From Ochromonas danica (taxonomy: Eukaryota; Sar; Chrysophyceae; Chromulinales; Chromulinaceae), in assembly GCA_015146655.1 (NCBI GenBank), contig VKHL01000110.1:1-64000 (forward strand): a DNA stretch of 64,000 nucleotides, given 5' to 3'. This document shows, in pieces, positions 48,001-59,323 of the stretch. How positions within the stretch are numbered: position 1 is the first letter of the stretch; the number at the start of each line of letters is the position of its first letter. The notes under the pieces were generated by a model, which saw nothing but the letters and a program-made list of their open reading frames with translations, made no database searches and was not told the origin of the DNA. The position numbers were made by a program, and so were the translations under genes.

Positions 48001-51000
48001 ATACAGCACAACGTACAAGATCTCGAGCAATTCCTTGAACCTCTTCATCAAATTTCTTCAAATGACCAGTCAAGAAGGTCAGATAGATAGTATGTAATGA
48101 CATTGTTTCAGGTAAACCAATGGCAAAAGTAGCAAACCATCTTTGCAAACGAGGATTGATCTCAAAGGAACCTGCTGTGGGGTTCATACAAGCAATCAAT
48201 TGAGTATTATTGATATTCTTCACATTCAGCTTGGAAAGGTCATAAACATGTTCGTATTCCAGATGCTGTCTCAATAATGCAATGGCACTTTGAGTATCAT
48301 ATGCATCAACCTCAGGCAAGTTAATATCATCGACGAAATAAACTAACGCTGCCTGTCCTGGAGGACCATAGTTGGTACCTGTCTTTTTCACCAATGGAAT
48401 ACCCATAGTATTTTGCAATACTGCTGATGTCGTATAGAAGTTAAAGTTGATCGTTGTTGATAACATTTCTGTTGCATCGAACTGTGACATCATACCATTA
48501 ACAATTTGTGTCTTGCCTGTACCAGATGGACCTGCCAACATCACTGGTCGACGCATATTAACTAAAATACGCATCCAAAAGGTCACCGAACAAGTCTCTG
48601 GTGTTGGAACAGTAACAGTTGCCATTGGTGTTGTAGAGTCGTACTCCATCATATCAGGAGATAAGAAGGGACTCTTGGACCACAACTCAAAGCTATTGGA
48701 AGTAGGATCGTACCAATAGTCAAAGACAGTGTATTGTGTGGGCATTTTAATCTGTCGCCACTCAGTTCTCCACCAATCACTGAACAACTTTCTATTATCG
48801 GTTCCATCATCAGTGACAGTTAATGCAGAACCCATGGACCAAATCATAGCGAAAACGAAAGCCTTTTCAATTGCATCAGCTGCTTCAGAGTTCAAAATTT
48901 GCGCACTGAGTGTTCCATCCAACATGAATAACAACGTCTGCACGAAATTCATCGATTGCAAGGATACAACCGGAGAAACATGTTTCAACATCCACTTCAA
49001 GGTGGGCTTAACATATGTTGTGAAGCACTCGTTAAGTTTTGCTTTCTGTTCTTCTGTGGCAGTGAGCTTGAGAAGCCAACTCTGAATTAAAGATTGCCAC
49101 TGTGTACCATCGTCTGTAGATATATATAGAATACCAGCTCTGGATACTGTCGCTGGCGTTGCAAAGCGCAAGTCACGAATTTCGAAAACTAAGCGCATAT
49201 GTGGTTTTAGAGGAATACGCTCATTGGAAGCTAATGTCAACATCTTATTATCATCCATGACAGAGTTCATCGATTCAATCCAGTTAGCATCCAAATCACC
49301 ATCAAGAATAATCCACTTGGGCTTTTCATCTGGAATTTCACCAAGATCTCTCATGACCTTCGATAACAAACCATCTTTCCACTCTCTTGTTGCCATGGAA
49401 ATGTAGCCATATAACTCTTCGGTTTTGACAGATTTGGGATTGATATCAACATACTTAGTCTTGTCTCCACGGAGGGTTCTAGCTTCAGCCAATGTCTTCC
49501 AGCATTGTGTCTTTCCTGCACCAGGAGGGCCCATGACGAAAACACAGTGACGAATCTCAAGCAATTCTTCCAATTGGACCACTTTGAGGCGGAAAACATC
49601 ATCAGGATGATTGCCGATCTGTTCACAAGCCAAGCGGACGTATTCTTCGAGTTGAGGATTGACTTTACGAGGAGGATTGATACCAGGGAATAAATCTCCC
49701 AAGAGACCAAAGAAGACGACTTCATCCTCACTACGCAGCAAAGGGGAAATTAGAATTGAAATCATCAGAAGTCAAAAAAATACTTACCGCACGATCTTTG
49801 GGATATTAAAGTCTCGAAGAGCTCTCATCAGCAGCGCCTCTTCTAGTAAATCAGGTTCCATGCGCTTGAAGCCACCAGCGACAACAAGCACAGACTTGAC
49901 AGCTCTCAAACCCCTGGACAACATTCCAACATAAGCTACTCGTGTAATGAAGGCGTTGAAAGACAGACTCACCAATCATAGTGCAACTGTTTGGAAAGCA
50001 GATCTCTCAGCAATGAGTAGAGACCATAGAATTTAGATGCAAGAACCTTTGCTTGAGTGAAACCTTCGGCCATCAACATATTCTCACAAATAAGCACAAG
50101 ATCAGGAACCATCACTGTAATAGGTCTGAACAAAGCCTTGAGACCTTCAGGAAGTTCAGAACGTCCGAGATAACCTGGATTCATAGTAATGAAAGCACCA
50201 CAAGTGGGATCCAGAGAGATCTCATCCGACTCGATAACAATACGAGCAGACTCCGCTTTAACACCATCACAGACTGCTTTAAACTGAACCGTGCACACAG
50301 ACAACACTTCGGGGACCAAGCGATTGAACTCATCGAAGCATCCCCAAGAACCGGAAGAAGCCAAGCCCTTGAAAATATTACCCAATCCCAAATAGTCCAT
50401 CTCAGGAGAACAGTTGAACACGTAACAACATTTGGCAAGAGCAGATGCTAAATCCTTTGTACTCTCAGTCTTTCCAGTACCCGCAGGACCTACAAAAAGC
50501 AATATAATCAATTAGAATAAATAATGCACAGTTCGTCGTCAAGAACTTTCATACCTGCAGGTGCACAACCCATCTTGAGATTCAGAGCTTGAGTGGCCGT
50601 GACGTAAATACGATCTGTCAAAGGGGTGATGACCAATCTAGGGCCATTTCCCAAATACTCATAATCATAAGGCATGATAGCATCGCAAATTGCGATCTCG
50701 GCACGTTGTCCACCAGGTCCACGAAGTTGGGGATCACGATTAATGAAGGAAGCTGTTGGAGGAGGGACACGATATTTATGTTTCAATTGTGATTGCCACT
50801 GGAAAGCGGTAACATCCGCAACCTCCTCACGAATCATCCCGAAAACAATATCACGAGAGTGAGCATCCATGGTAATACAAACCATCACACGAGTACGATC
50901 GCTTTTGTTCAATTTGGTTTGAGTTAGGCGGATAAGCTCTTTCAGTTGCTCCACCTGCTTACTGGAATAGTCCTTCATGGCCTTGGGATTGGGTTTCTCT

Positions 51001-54000
51001 TTCATGTCACGAAAAGCTTGTTCAACTTCTTCAACGTAGTTGATTGCCAAAGTGAGGAGAATAATCTGTGCAGGATCAGAAGCATCTTCCTTGGGATTAG
51101 GCTCTGGTTTCTTATGCATCAACCACTCCGTACGACTCATTTGTTGATATCTGTCAATAGATCGAATGAGATTGTTGAAAAGAGTTTGTTTCATAGCATC
51201 CAAAATGGTCTGCTGGTATATTTCGACCTTGCCATTGAGAGGTACACGAGGTTCAAAGACAACATTTTCTGTGCCCACACCAGACACCCAAGCCACAGCA
51301 TAGGGTCGATCTTCCTCTGTACGCTCCATCTTGTCCAACACAAGAGTTTTGGTTGAGAGATAGACTTTGGCGGTATGCTTGAGCACTTTCTCGGGAGTAG
51401 AGCCATTAGACAGAATATCCAAGAGATCTGCCTCGGAAGTGAAGTAATAACGAGGAAATTGTCTGCGACGACCATCCAAGAAATCAGAAAGAGACTTCTT
51501 ACAAATTTCTAATTGCTCCTGAATATTCTCCAGTCTTGATAGCAAGCCTTCTTGATTACAGGCTTGATCAATATTCTTGATTTCCCAGCATGTTTTTAGT
51601 TCATGCTTGACATTGACATCAATACCTTCAAATCGCTTAGCATCTTCTGGGAGTTCTCTTTTCACTTCTTCAGAACCAATGAAGAGAGGCTCCAAGTAAG
51701 ACCAAGTACGTTGGATTTCTCCAATCAATACAAAGACATCTGCCACATTTGCAAGATGTTTTTGCCACTGCCAGTAATAAAAATAGAACATCCATGAGTG
51801 TCACATACAATAAACAGAAAGGAATAATAGGTACAGTGTTACTCACCGTTTGAACTTCTTCTTGAAATTGTTTCACAAAACGCGATGCCAACATGCCCTG
51901 CACAGTGAGTTGATCAGCTTCCAGGGACTCGAAATCTTCCTCGGCCATTTTGAGTAATGGGACATCGGTGTCCTTGTAGTGCTCCATTTGCCACTCAATA
52001 CCACTCCATCTGTCCTTCAATTGTTGAACAGTTGTCTCAATCTTCAATTCCTTGACCGCTTGATCGCAAATCTCTTCAACATCAGATGTAAACTCATGCA
52101 GATTCAAAGCTAAGATTCCACCTAATAGTAGTTGCTTGTCTTCATATGGAGGAACGAAATCTTTCTTAGTAACAACTTTCAAAGCATTCCAGTGACGATC
52201 ACGCATGCACTTAGCAGCCAGTAAAGAGATGAGTGGAATGGTGTTGAGGAAATCTTTGCTGAGCTTGTCTGCTGCTTTATATGCAGGGCACCAACGAACA
52301 CTCTTGTGAAGATTTTTGACTGCTTTAACTTGATTTTTGGCACCTTCATCTAACTCGTTAGCATCCATCTCAGCCCAAAGAACTTCTTTGGAAGCAGTAA
52401 CAAAGCGCTGCAGGGATTCAAATACATCCCATAGCTTCTGAGACTCTGTAAGATCAGTATTCATCTCATCGACACACTCTGTAGCAACCTTGACAAGTTG
52501 TGGGAAATCAAAGGTTCTGCACAAGTGAGTCTTAGTAGCAAGTGTATCTTGTTCCATCTTGAGAAAGCGACCTGCCTCTGCCATTGACTTTCTGGCTTCC
52601 GTCGGAGTGAGATTATCATTCCAAAATGTACGAGTCTTGAAATCCTTCAGTTTCTGACTCATATCTTTGTTGTAAGTCTCAATCTGCTCTTCGATAATGC
52701 CCGACCAAGTCTTGACAAGTGGGACAATAGAGTTGACAGTTTGTGGGGCTTGCTTACAAACATCTTGCCACAATGCTGAAGCGTTATCGATTTGTTCGAT
52801 CAACTTGTCCATTGATCCTCCTTTTGCCTTGCAATAATGCAAGAATGCCTTGCAACTATCCGTGTTGAGTTCTACATCCGTCTTACGAGATTCCAAATCT
52901 TTCAAAACCTCCTTCACAGAAATGAGAGCATTAACATCTTCCTTTGGAATCACTTTCTTTAAACTCTTGAGAGAATTAGTGGCATAGTCCTTGGTTTCTT
53001 TGATCTGTCTGCGAAGGTATTCCATCATCAGTGGGCCGTTGAGCTCATTATTGAGAGAGTCTCCTTCCTCGATTACATTGACACGGAAGTTACTTCCACG
53101 AACACGACCTGCCTTTCCGAGGAATGTTCCTTTGAAAGTCACATTTAACTCGAACAGTCCCCCAGAAGGATAGGTATAGCAGACCAAATAAGTTCCGTCA
53201 TTCTGGTCAGTGATGTCAAACTTGAAATCTTCAATTATCTCAACAATTTCTTTCTCTTTCTTCATTGTCACGGTGGCAAGACTCAACTCGAACTCGTCCA
53301 TACCACAAGTACGATTAGCTCCAGAAGCATCTTTAGCTTGAATAACCATATAGGCAGGAGCATGTGCAACACATTTATTGATAATAGATGGACCAAAGCA
53401 AATCGTCGTATCACAAGACGTTACTGAGAAGTAATTGAACTGAACAACACTATTGGTGAGAGATTTTCCTCCAACACCAACTCTGCCTTCGACTGGAATG
53501 GGGCCATACTTCTCGAAGTTGGGAGTATCAAAAGTAATAGTCTCATCATTTACAACATCTCCGGGGACCTCGATGAAACCCTTAATGCAAGCAAAGCGAA
53601 TTGTTGCTTGAGATCCACCACTTCGGAATCCAACACCTTGAATGGTGCATTTTGTACTGCCCGTGATTGGGCCAAGCTCCGGTGTAATCGAAATAATAGA
53701 ATATGGAGGACCCACCACTTCTCCAACCTTGCAAACATATAAGTCTCCAAACCAACGATTAGCCCACCCACCAAAGAGGACAATGCGAGAACTTCTCGGA
53801 TCATATACAATCTGGGTTTCGCCACGTTCTGGAGGTAAAGATCCTAACACGGAAGGCCTTGTCCAAGTGTGTGTTCCAGTCTCAAGAACTGGCATATCGT
53901 TCAAATACTGACCTTGCGGGTTGCCGCTTTCAATCAAGTCTCCACTGTTGCCTCCGAAAACGAAAACCTTCCAATGAGGAACTGCGAAGACGGACACTGC

Positions 54001-54756
54001 GGAAAAGTTCCATCGTGGAGGACCAAATGAATTGTTCTGAGCAGGTTTGCTCCACATATTCGTATTTGTATCCAAGACATACATGTTGTCAAATTGAATC
54101 ATACTATTCCAGCCACCAATCACATAGATATTATCCTTCACCGCAACGGCTTGATGACCTGAGCGAGGTTCAGGGAGCTCACCCGAACATTCAACAACAC
54201 GCCATTCCCATGTGTCAAGATCTAAAGCTGTAACATCATTAAAGTCTCGTCGCGCAAAACCAGCACCGCCATATCCACCAAAGATATACATCTGTGATCC
54301 CACTAGAGTTGCTGAATGCGCTCCTCGAGGAAGAGGAACTTCAGGCCATAAGCGCTTGAAAACAACTTCACCATCACTCTTGGTCTCTGTAATTCCAACA
54401 TGTGGTTGACTCCACTCATCTGTAGCAGTATCTAGAATCCATACATCGTTATATCGAATGCTCGAACTTCGAAAGCCTCCAAACAGGATAATCTTGTTAC
54501 CATAAACGACTGTAGAATGATGAGATCGGGGCTCAGGAGAACGACCAGGAGTCTCTACTTTACTCCAATAAAAATCGACTGAGCTCATATCAAGTTTGAA
54601 TAATTCATTGTTTGGACCAGGAGGCCTTCGGAGATCATTTCCTCCAAACAAGTAAATAAAATCCCCAACAGCACAAAAGCTATGCCCAGATCTACGAGAT
54701 GGTGCATCTCCTAGACACTTAGGCACAGCCCAAGTCATTTCTGCTGGGCGTTGCAT
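42051..54756 (-). CDS. Kelch-bearing axonemal dynein heavy chain, 4088 aa
   Basis: Seven exons: 54756-51847, 51767-50555, 50489-49973, 49913-49788, 49730-47942, 47861-43866, 43766-42051; they sum to 12267 nt in one frame. The start is at [20 protein letters not shown]. Residues ~8-335 are six kelch blades ([49 protein letters not shown]). An IPT/TIG domain (~345-440) and a filamin-type repeat (~450-580) follow, then the tail/linker. P-loops: AAA1 [10 protein letters not shown] (~1375, split by an intron), AAA2 GPPGAGKTQ (~1655), AAA3 GPSGTGKTQ (~1995), AAA4 GVGGSGKQS (~2335). Stalk coiled coils flank a microtubule-binding segment; AAA5, AAA6 and the C-terminal domain complete the motor. Kelch-IPT-filamin tails are known from the Chlamydomonas outer-arm alpha heavy chain, so this is probably an outer-arm flagellar motor. 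The usual N-terminal DHC tail domain is absent, explaining the shorter length. Confidence 0.95.
42983..43022 (-). repeat. Poly-glycine run in the dynein C-terminal region
   Basis: A (CCA/CCT/CCG)n run on the + strand encodes 13 consecutive glycines between ILSL and SGTSQ in the last exon, in the AAA6/C-terminal part of the motor. The codons are mixed, so the run is partly degenerate. Confidence 0.93.
43789..43814. repeat. (CA)13 microsatellite in dynein intron 6
   Basis: This is a perfect CA dinucleotide run on the + strand within the intron 43767-43865. It lies between the donor and the acceptor and reads as GT repeats on the transcribed strand. Confidence 0.95.
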
Positions 54757-55094
54757 TTTTTTAAAATATTTTAAAGAATCAAATAGATTTGATCTGATCA
54801 CATACCAAACAACCACAACAACAACAACAACAGCCAACGCAGCACAGCAGCACCCAACGCACCCACGGCCGTTTCACCCTCACACACAGTGTGGCTCTGT
54901 GTGTGTGTTCAAGCACCAGACTGAGTCTCTGCTGGAATAACAAGAGGAAGGAGTGGATTGGATCACCACATTGCTCTGTACAAAGTACAGCAAGAAGAAT
55001 AACTTTGTCCTACTAAACTGAACGAAAGATATTTGGCCTACAATAAAATCACATTTTCTATATACTAGATAGTGAGTGAGTATTACATGAAGAT
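54757..55094. promoter_or_regulatory. Divergent promoter between the dynein and EF-hand genes
   Basis: This 338-bp gap separates the two divergent starts. It contains a CAA/ACA-rich tract (54806-54838) and a T/A-rich run just upstream of the dynein ATG. No recognised X-box or other ciliary motif was identified by eye. A three-codon upstream ORF (ATGAAGATATGA, 55087-55098) overlaps the EF-hand start codon. Confidence 0.5.
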
Positions 55095-55619
55095 ATGAAC
55101 TCTTTTGCCTGGAGATTGATATCAGATGAAAGTGCTTGGGTGAATCGTTCGTCTGATAACTTGGATGACAAACACCTTCTTCAGCTCAAAGGGATCTTTC
55201 TCCATTATGATGATGATCGAGATGGATATCTTACTCCTCCTCAGCTTATTGAGGCTCTTACAAGTCTTGGTTTTAATACAAGGGAAAAGCTCATGAAGAA
55301 ATTCTCTCCTATGGGGGGAGACAGTTTGTATGCTTCCTCATTCAAAACAGACTTCAAGACATTCTCGAAGGTCGTTGGAAAAGAAATCAAACTTCTCCAA
55401 CGACTTGATGACGATCTTTCGTTTTTGTTTTCCTTCATGGATACCTCTGGAAGCGGTTATTTGTCTCGCAGGGATCTGAGACATCTGTTGAGTGAAGTAC
55501 CAGCTTCTCCCTTGAATTCTACTGAATTCACAAAGTTTTTGCGATCATTGCGCTTTGCTTCCGATTCCGATCGAATCAATATCACTGATCTCAAAAAGCA
55601 AATTTTGTTTCATTGTTAA
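55095..55619 (+). CDS. EF-hand calcium-binding protein, 174 aa
   Basis: This is a single exon. One near-canonical EF loop (DDDRDGYLTPPQ, residues ~40-51) and a second (DTSGSGYLSRRD, ~115-126) give a calmodulin-like two-lobe layout. A third loop (FASDSDRINITDLK) is degenerate. There is no signal peptide or membrane span. The start at 55095 is the first ATG that opens the frame; a tiny overlapping upstream ORF precedes it. Its head-to-head position with a flagellar dynein heavy chain invites comparison with axonemal EF-hand proteins (dynein light chain 4 or docking-complex subunit types), but the sequence alone does not prove that. Confidence 0.82.
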   Translation: MNSFAWRLISDESAWVNRSSDNLDDKHLLQLKGIFLHYDDDRDGYLTPPQLIEALTSLGFNTREKLMKKFSPMGGDSLYASSFKTDFKTFSKVVGKEIKLLQRLDDDLSFLFSFMDTSGSGYLSRRDLRHLLSEVPASPLNSTEFTKFLRSLRFASDSDRINITDLKKQILFHC

Positions 55620-55923
55620 TATTACATAATGTGCTGTGTATGGCGTGAGTGCTTAAGTTTTAATCTCAACGAAAAGTGAACGACAAGACTTTTCGTGCTT
55701 CATAACCTTTCCTAATGTAATTGAAATACCAAACTTACGGAAGGAAGAGCAAACACTGTCGTCCTTTGCTGTGCAAAAGCAGGTTCCCATTTGTCACGCA
55801 ATACTTGAGTCTTCCATTGAAATTGAGCATTCAACTGAAGACCAATGACAGCATCTCCCGCAGAAAACACGGTTATAACAGGCCATTCATTGTGGCGGCT
55901 GCCAAAGAGAAGGAAGTGCTTCT
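55620..55923. other. Convergent intergenic region, EF-hand gene / TFIIA-gamma
   Basis: This holds the two 3' ends. Open frames on both strands (about 55712-55927) are short, mutually antisense and have no recognisable domain; I treat them as chance. Confidence 0.55.
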
Positions 55924-56367
55924 TCACTTCTTGAAGAGAATGCGAACTCTGTCATATTTCTTCACACAATCTCCCAATTGAATCCGAAAATTTTCGATAT
56001 CCATTTTCCAGGTACCTTTAAGGTTGTTGTATGTGACCAGATCGCCCTAGATAACCACATCGAAACACACATCAAAATAAGGAGAATGGATATGGGATTG
56101 GCACTAACCTGAGCCTCATTCACAAGAAGATTTCTTTTAACAAGCACGTTTTTCCTCAGCTCTTCTTCGAATGTGTTGTCAAAGATTTCCTACGCGAGTA
56201 AATGCATTCATTCAAAGTGCGAACGCACAACAAGGTGAGGTGGCGGTGGTCAGCAAGCTTACCAACACCCTCATGGCCTCTTCAACAGGCATCTCACCAG
56301 TGGCAACCATCTCGTTCAACGACTCAGTCAAGGCCAATCCAACACCACTAATTCGATATAATTCCAT
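55924..56367 (-). CDS. GTF2A2: TFIIA small subunit (gamma, Toa2), 102 aa
   Basis: Exons, in transcript order, are 56367-56263, 56189-56109 and 56046-55924, each short, with phases 0/0. The protein starts MELYRISGVGLALTESLNEM, and continues VEEAMRVLEIFDNTFEEELR, NNLKGTWKMDIENFRIQLGD and VKKYDRVRILFKK. This matches the TFIIA-gamma plan: an N-terminal four-helix-bundle half (YR..T.G..L..SLDE, A..VL..FD), then a beta-barrel half with the YxxxDxVW-like segment. TFIIA stabilises TBP on promoters. Length is close to the usual 106-122 aa. The gene is divergent from the secreted Tlde1-like gene by about 200 bp. Confidence 0.88.
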
Positions 56368-56567
56368 TGCATCTAGACCAGACTATTTCTTTGCCTCAAA
56401 CAAGCCATTTCCAATGGATATATCATGGAATCCAGCCAAAGTTTGCGTGGAATTCTCCATTCCAGCACTTCCCGCTTCATCCTGACGCTTCCTCAACATC
56501 GTCATCATCAATCAACTCCACACAATCCAATCATAATTTGCCAGACAACTCAAAAGACTTCTTCAAT

Positions 56568-57192
56568 ATGTTGGCTCGAATCTTAATCTTAGTACTTGCT
56601 TTTGCCGCATGCTATGCTGATAACATGTTTGACTACAAGGTCGCTCAGCCAATGAGTGAGAAGGACAAGACGCTTGGTCAGTTGCTGTTCTTCTTCCTTT
56701 ACTGTTGAGGGTTTTTTGATAACCATTCCTTGTTTAGCTCAATTGAATTTGACCACGGGTGGTCCTTATACCTATGACATCAGCTCTCACCGCTTTTCCG
56801 GAACCGGCTATGATGGATCTTGGATTGACACCACCTCGGCCTGCTCTGGTCAATCTGGTTCATGCCGTAACAATCCTGACTGTACTTGTCAGGTCAATGT
56901 TGGTCCTCTTCCTCCTGGAACCTACACGCTTGGTAAGTGTAGATTGTGCTTTTTGGATAACATCTTTCTGGTCTGATGAACTTGTTTACCAGGAAATATG
57001 AGAACCTTCAAGGGCATGAACTACTGCTATGACCTTTACCCTTCTTCCTCCAACAATATGTGTGGTCGCTCTGGTTTCCTGATCCATGGCGGCTCCTGCT
57101 CTGCCAACCCATCTGAAGGATGCATTGTCATCGAGAGCGAGAGCACCCGTTATCTCATCAAGAGTGGTGCCACTCTCAAAGTTGTCAACTAG
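56568..57192 (+). CDS. Secreted protein with Tlde1/DUF2778-like domain, 167 aa
   Basis: Exons are 56568-56676, 56738-56932 and 56993-57192; all three joins keep frame. Residues 1-18 form a signal peptide (MLARILILVLAFAACYAD). The body has YDISSHRFSGTG, then VGPLPPGTYTLGNMRTFKG, CGRSGFLIHGGSCSA and SEGCIVIESES. This order (GP-PPGxY, RSGFxIHG, SxGCI) is the hallmark of the DUF2778/Tlde1 domain, an L,D-transpeptidase-like fold that acts on peptidoglycan stem peptides; His in IHG and Cys in SEGC are the expected catalytic pair. Six further cysteines suggest disulphides in the secreted form. The family is mainly bacterial. Introns and a eukaryotic signal peptide show it is domesticated. Function (defence against bacteria or use of bacterial wall) is inference. 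Confidence 0.75.
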
Positions 57193-57522
57193 ACATGCTT
57201 TGTTGGCTTTGCTTTTGGTAAATATGAGGAATCGTATTGACCAGTTGCTGCTAACCTCAATTTCGACTTGCAGATTACGTGCTATTCTACTCTGCAAGTT
57301 TTGTCTCATTTACCATGTTGTTTTCGATATATATTTTATCGTATTCCGCAGGTTTTAGTTACTCCTTAAGGTCTTGGTTAGTAAGCATTTATAAATCTCC
57401 TATCTCACAGCTGGTATTCCCATTGCACGAAAACTCACAACATGTCAAATCCCCACGCAAATAACAATAGACTGAGCCCTTTCCCATTCCATTGACATCG
57501 AAAGAGGTGGAGAACTCGCAGT
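57193..57522. other. Tandem intergenic region
   Basis: The 330-bp gap between the secreted-protein stop and the release-factor start should hold a 3' UTR and a promoter. It is T-rich in the first half; no gene or repeat is seen. Confidence 0.55.
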
Positions 57523-59148
57523 ATGATGCAGAGATTGACTCATCTCTCATCTCTGGTAAAGATTGTCCCTCGAAAGGTGTTGCTTGCAAGTAATGGCAGG
57601 GTTCAACATCGTCGTCTATTTCATGCACTGGCTGTAAAAGCCACTCTTCCTGTTTCTGCACCACTCACGTCGACTTGGTTTCGTTCCTTCAGCACGACTG
57701 AAGATAGACCCAAAGTACCTTTCACTGCCAACTTGGTGGCCTTTTTAGAGTCTAAACGAAGGTAAACTGTTGAACTTCTTGATTGGATAGTTCTTATCTG
57801 GTGTGGTGATGCGATATCTCAACCCAGGCGATATCTCGACATCGAAACTGAGTTGAGCAAAGCAGAGAACTTCTCTAATTCTTATCTCGCCGAATTGGGA
57901 AAAGAGATGTCTCAACTTGGTAATATAGTCTCTTTGATGGATAAAAGAGATGAATATGTTCGCAGCATCGCTGAGCTCAAGGCTGTGGAGGAAGAAGAAC
58001 TTGCCAAAGGACCTGAAGGAGAAGAAATGGTCACCTTTGCTAGAAATGAACGAGCGGATATTGAAAAAGAATTGTCCTCTGTAGAGAGTGACATTATTCG
58101 CTTCTTAGCTCCAAAAGATGCTGATGATGATAGGAACATTGTGTTAGAAGTTCGCGCCGGCACAGGTAATTACTTCCTCCTTAAACTTTGAGAAGGATAG
58201 GCTTGATAAGGTTGAGTTTATCACCAGGTGGAGATGAAGCATCACTTTTCGCGGGAGAGGTCTTTCGCATGTACCAAAAGTTTGCCTTTGTCATGAAATG
58301 GAAATGGGAAGAGCTATCTCTGACACGCACTGAGATTGGAGGATTTAAGGAGGCACAAGCTCTGATTAGCGGAGAGTCTGTCTTTAAGTATCTGAAACAC
58401 GAATCTGGTGTTCATCGCGTTCAGCGTATCCCTGTGAATGACACCAAGATTCAGACTTCAGCTGCTTCAGTAATTGTCATTCCGGAGGCTGATGACGTAG
58501 ATGTTGATATCAGACCTGGAGATATTCGCGTTGATGTCTTTCGCTCGGGTGGTGCTGGCGGGCAAAGTGTGAACAAAACCGAAAGTGCAGTGCGAATGAC
58601 ACATATTCCCACAGGCGTTGTGGTGGTGATGCAGGTAATGCAGAAGCTCCTATGTTGCGACTTTGGTAATGTTGAGCTGATTTTCTGCGTATCCATGTTA
58701 GGACGAAAGATCTCAAATTCAGAACCGAGCTAAAGCAATGCAAGTGTTACGCTCGAGGTAAGTAACCTTTTCATGCCCACTTTGATTCTTTCAACCAACG
58801 ATTGCCCTTTTCATGTCAGAGTTTACGACCTGGAGCGATCGAGACGTAATCAAGCTATGGCAGAACTCCGATCTGCTGCTCATGGGACAGGAGATAGAAA
58901 CGATAAGATTCGCACATATAACTTCCCTCAAGTAAGCGCTATTTATCTATAGAATAGTTGAGACGAACGATAATCCTCTGGGTTGTTCTTTACGACAGGA
59001 TCGAGTCACTGACCATCGGGCTGGAGTGACGGTTCCCAGCATTGAGCGTGTTATGAATGGAGAGGCGCTGACCGATATTGTTGACAAGCTGAATGAACTG
59101 GAGGAGTCCAGTAGAATTGCTCAATTAATCGAACAGATCAACAGGTAG
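57523..59148 (+). CDS. MTRF1L: Organellar class-I peptide chain release factor (RF1 type), 433 aa
   Basis: Exons are 57523-57761, 57828-58165, 58228-58634, 58702-58757, 58820-58931 and 58999-59148. All phases match. The first ~65 residues are basic with RSFSTTEDR, suggesting a mitochondrial presequence. A helical domain 1 follows, then EVRAGTGGDEASLFAGEVFR, the codon-recognition domain with ESGVHRVQRIP, and RSGGAGGQSVNKTESAVRMT with the universal GGQ that triggers peptide release. The C-terminus (DHRAGVTVPSIERVMNGEAL) is typical. Standard RF1 has PxT followed by ESQGR in the recognition loop; here the loop reads RIPVNDTKIQTSA, two residues shorter and without PxT. Codon specificity may therefore differ. 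It is related to bacterial prfA. Confidence 0.9.
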
Positions 59149-59323
59149 ACAATAGGTAAACAACAAGTAAGTCAAGAATAAAGCAGATCACTATCACTCG
59201 TTTCCGAGGAGTTTCTTTTCTGTTAGCTTGAGTGCTTCACTATAGTATATACTAGGCTAAATGGGTAGACCAAATGAGGAAGGGAAAGGAGAGGAATAAG
59301 ATGATGATTCACACAGGTCGAGT

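Noticed and set aside
54757-54837. In-frame N-terminal extension of dynein with a Val run
   Set aside because: The extension comes from a CAA repeat in the intergenic gap and has no family-like sequence; the kelch domain starts directly after the ATG at 54756.
55712-55981. Antisense pair of ORFs downstream of TFIIA-gamma
   Set aside because: The TFIIA-gamma frame ends at 55924 with a complete protein; the remaining frames are short and unsupported.
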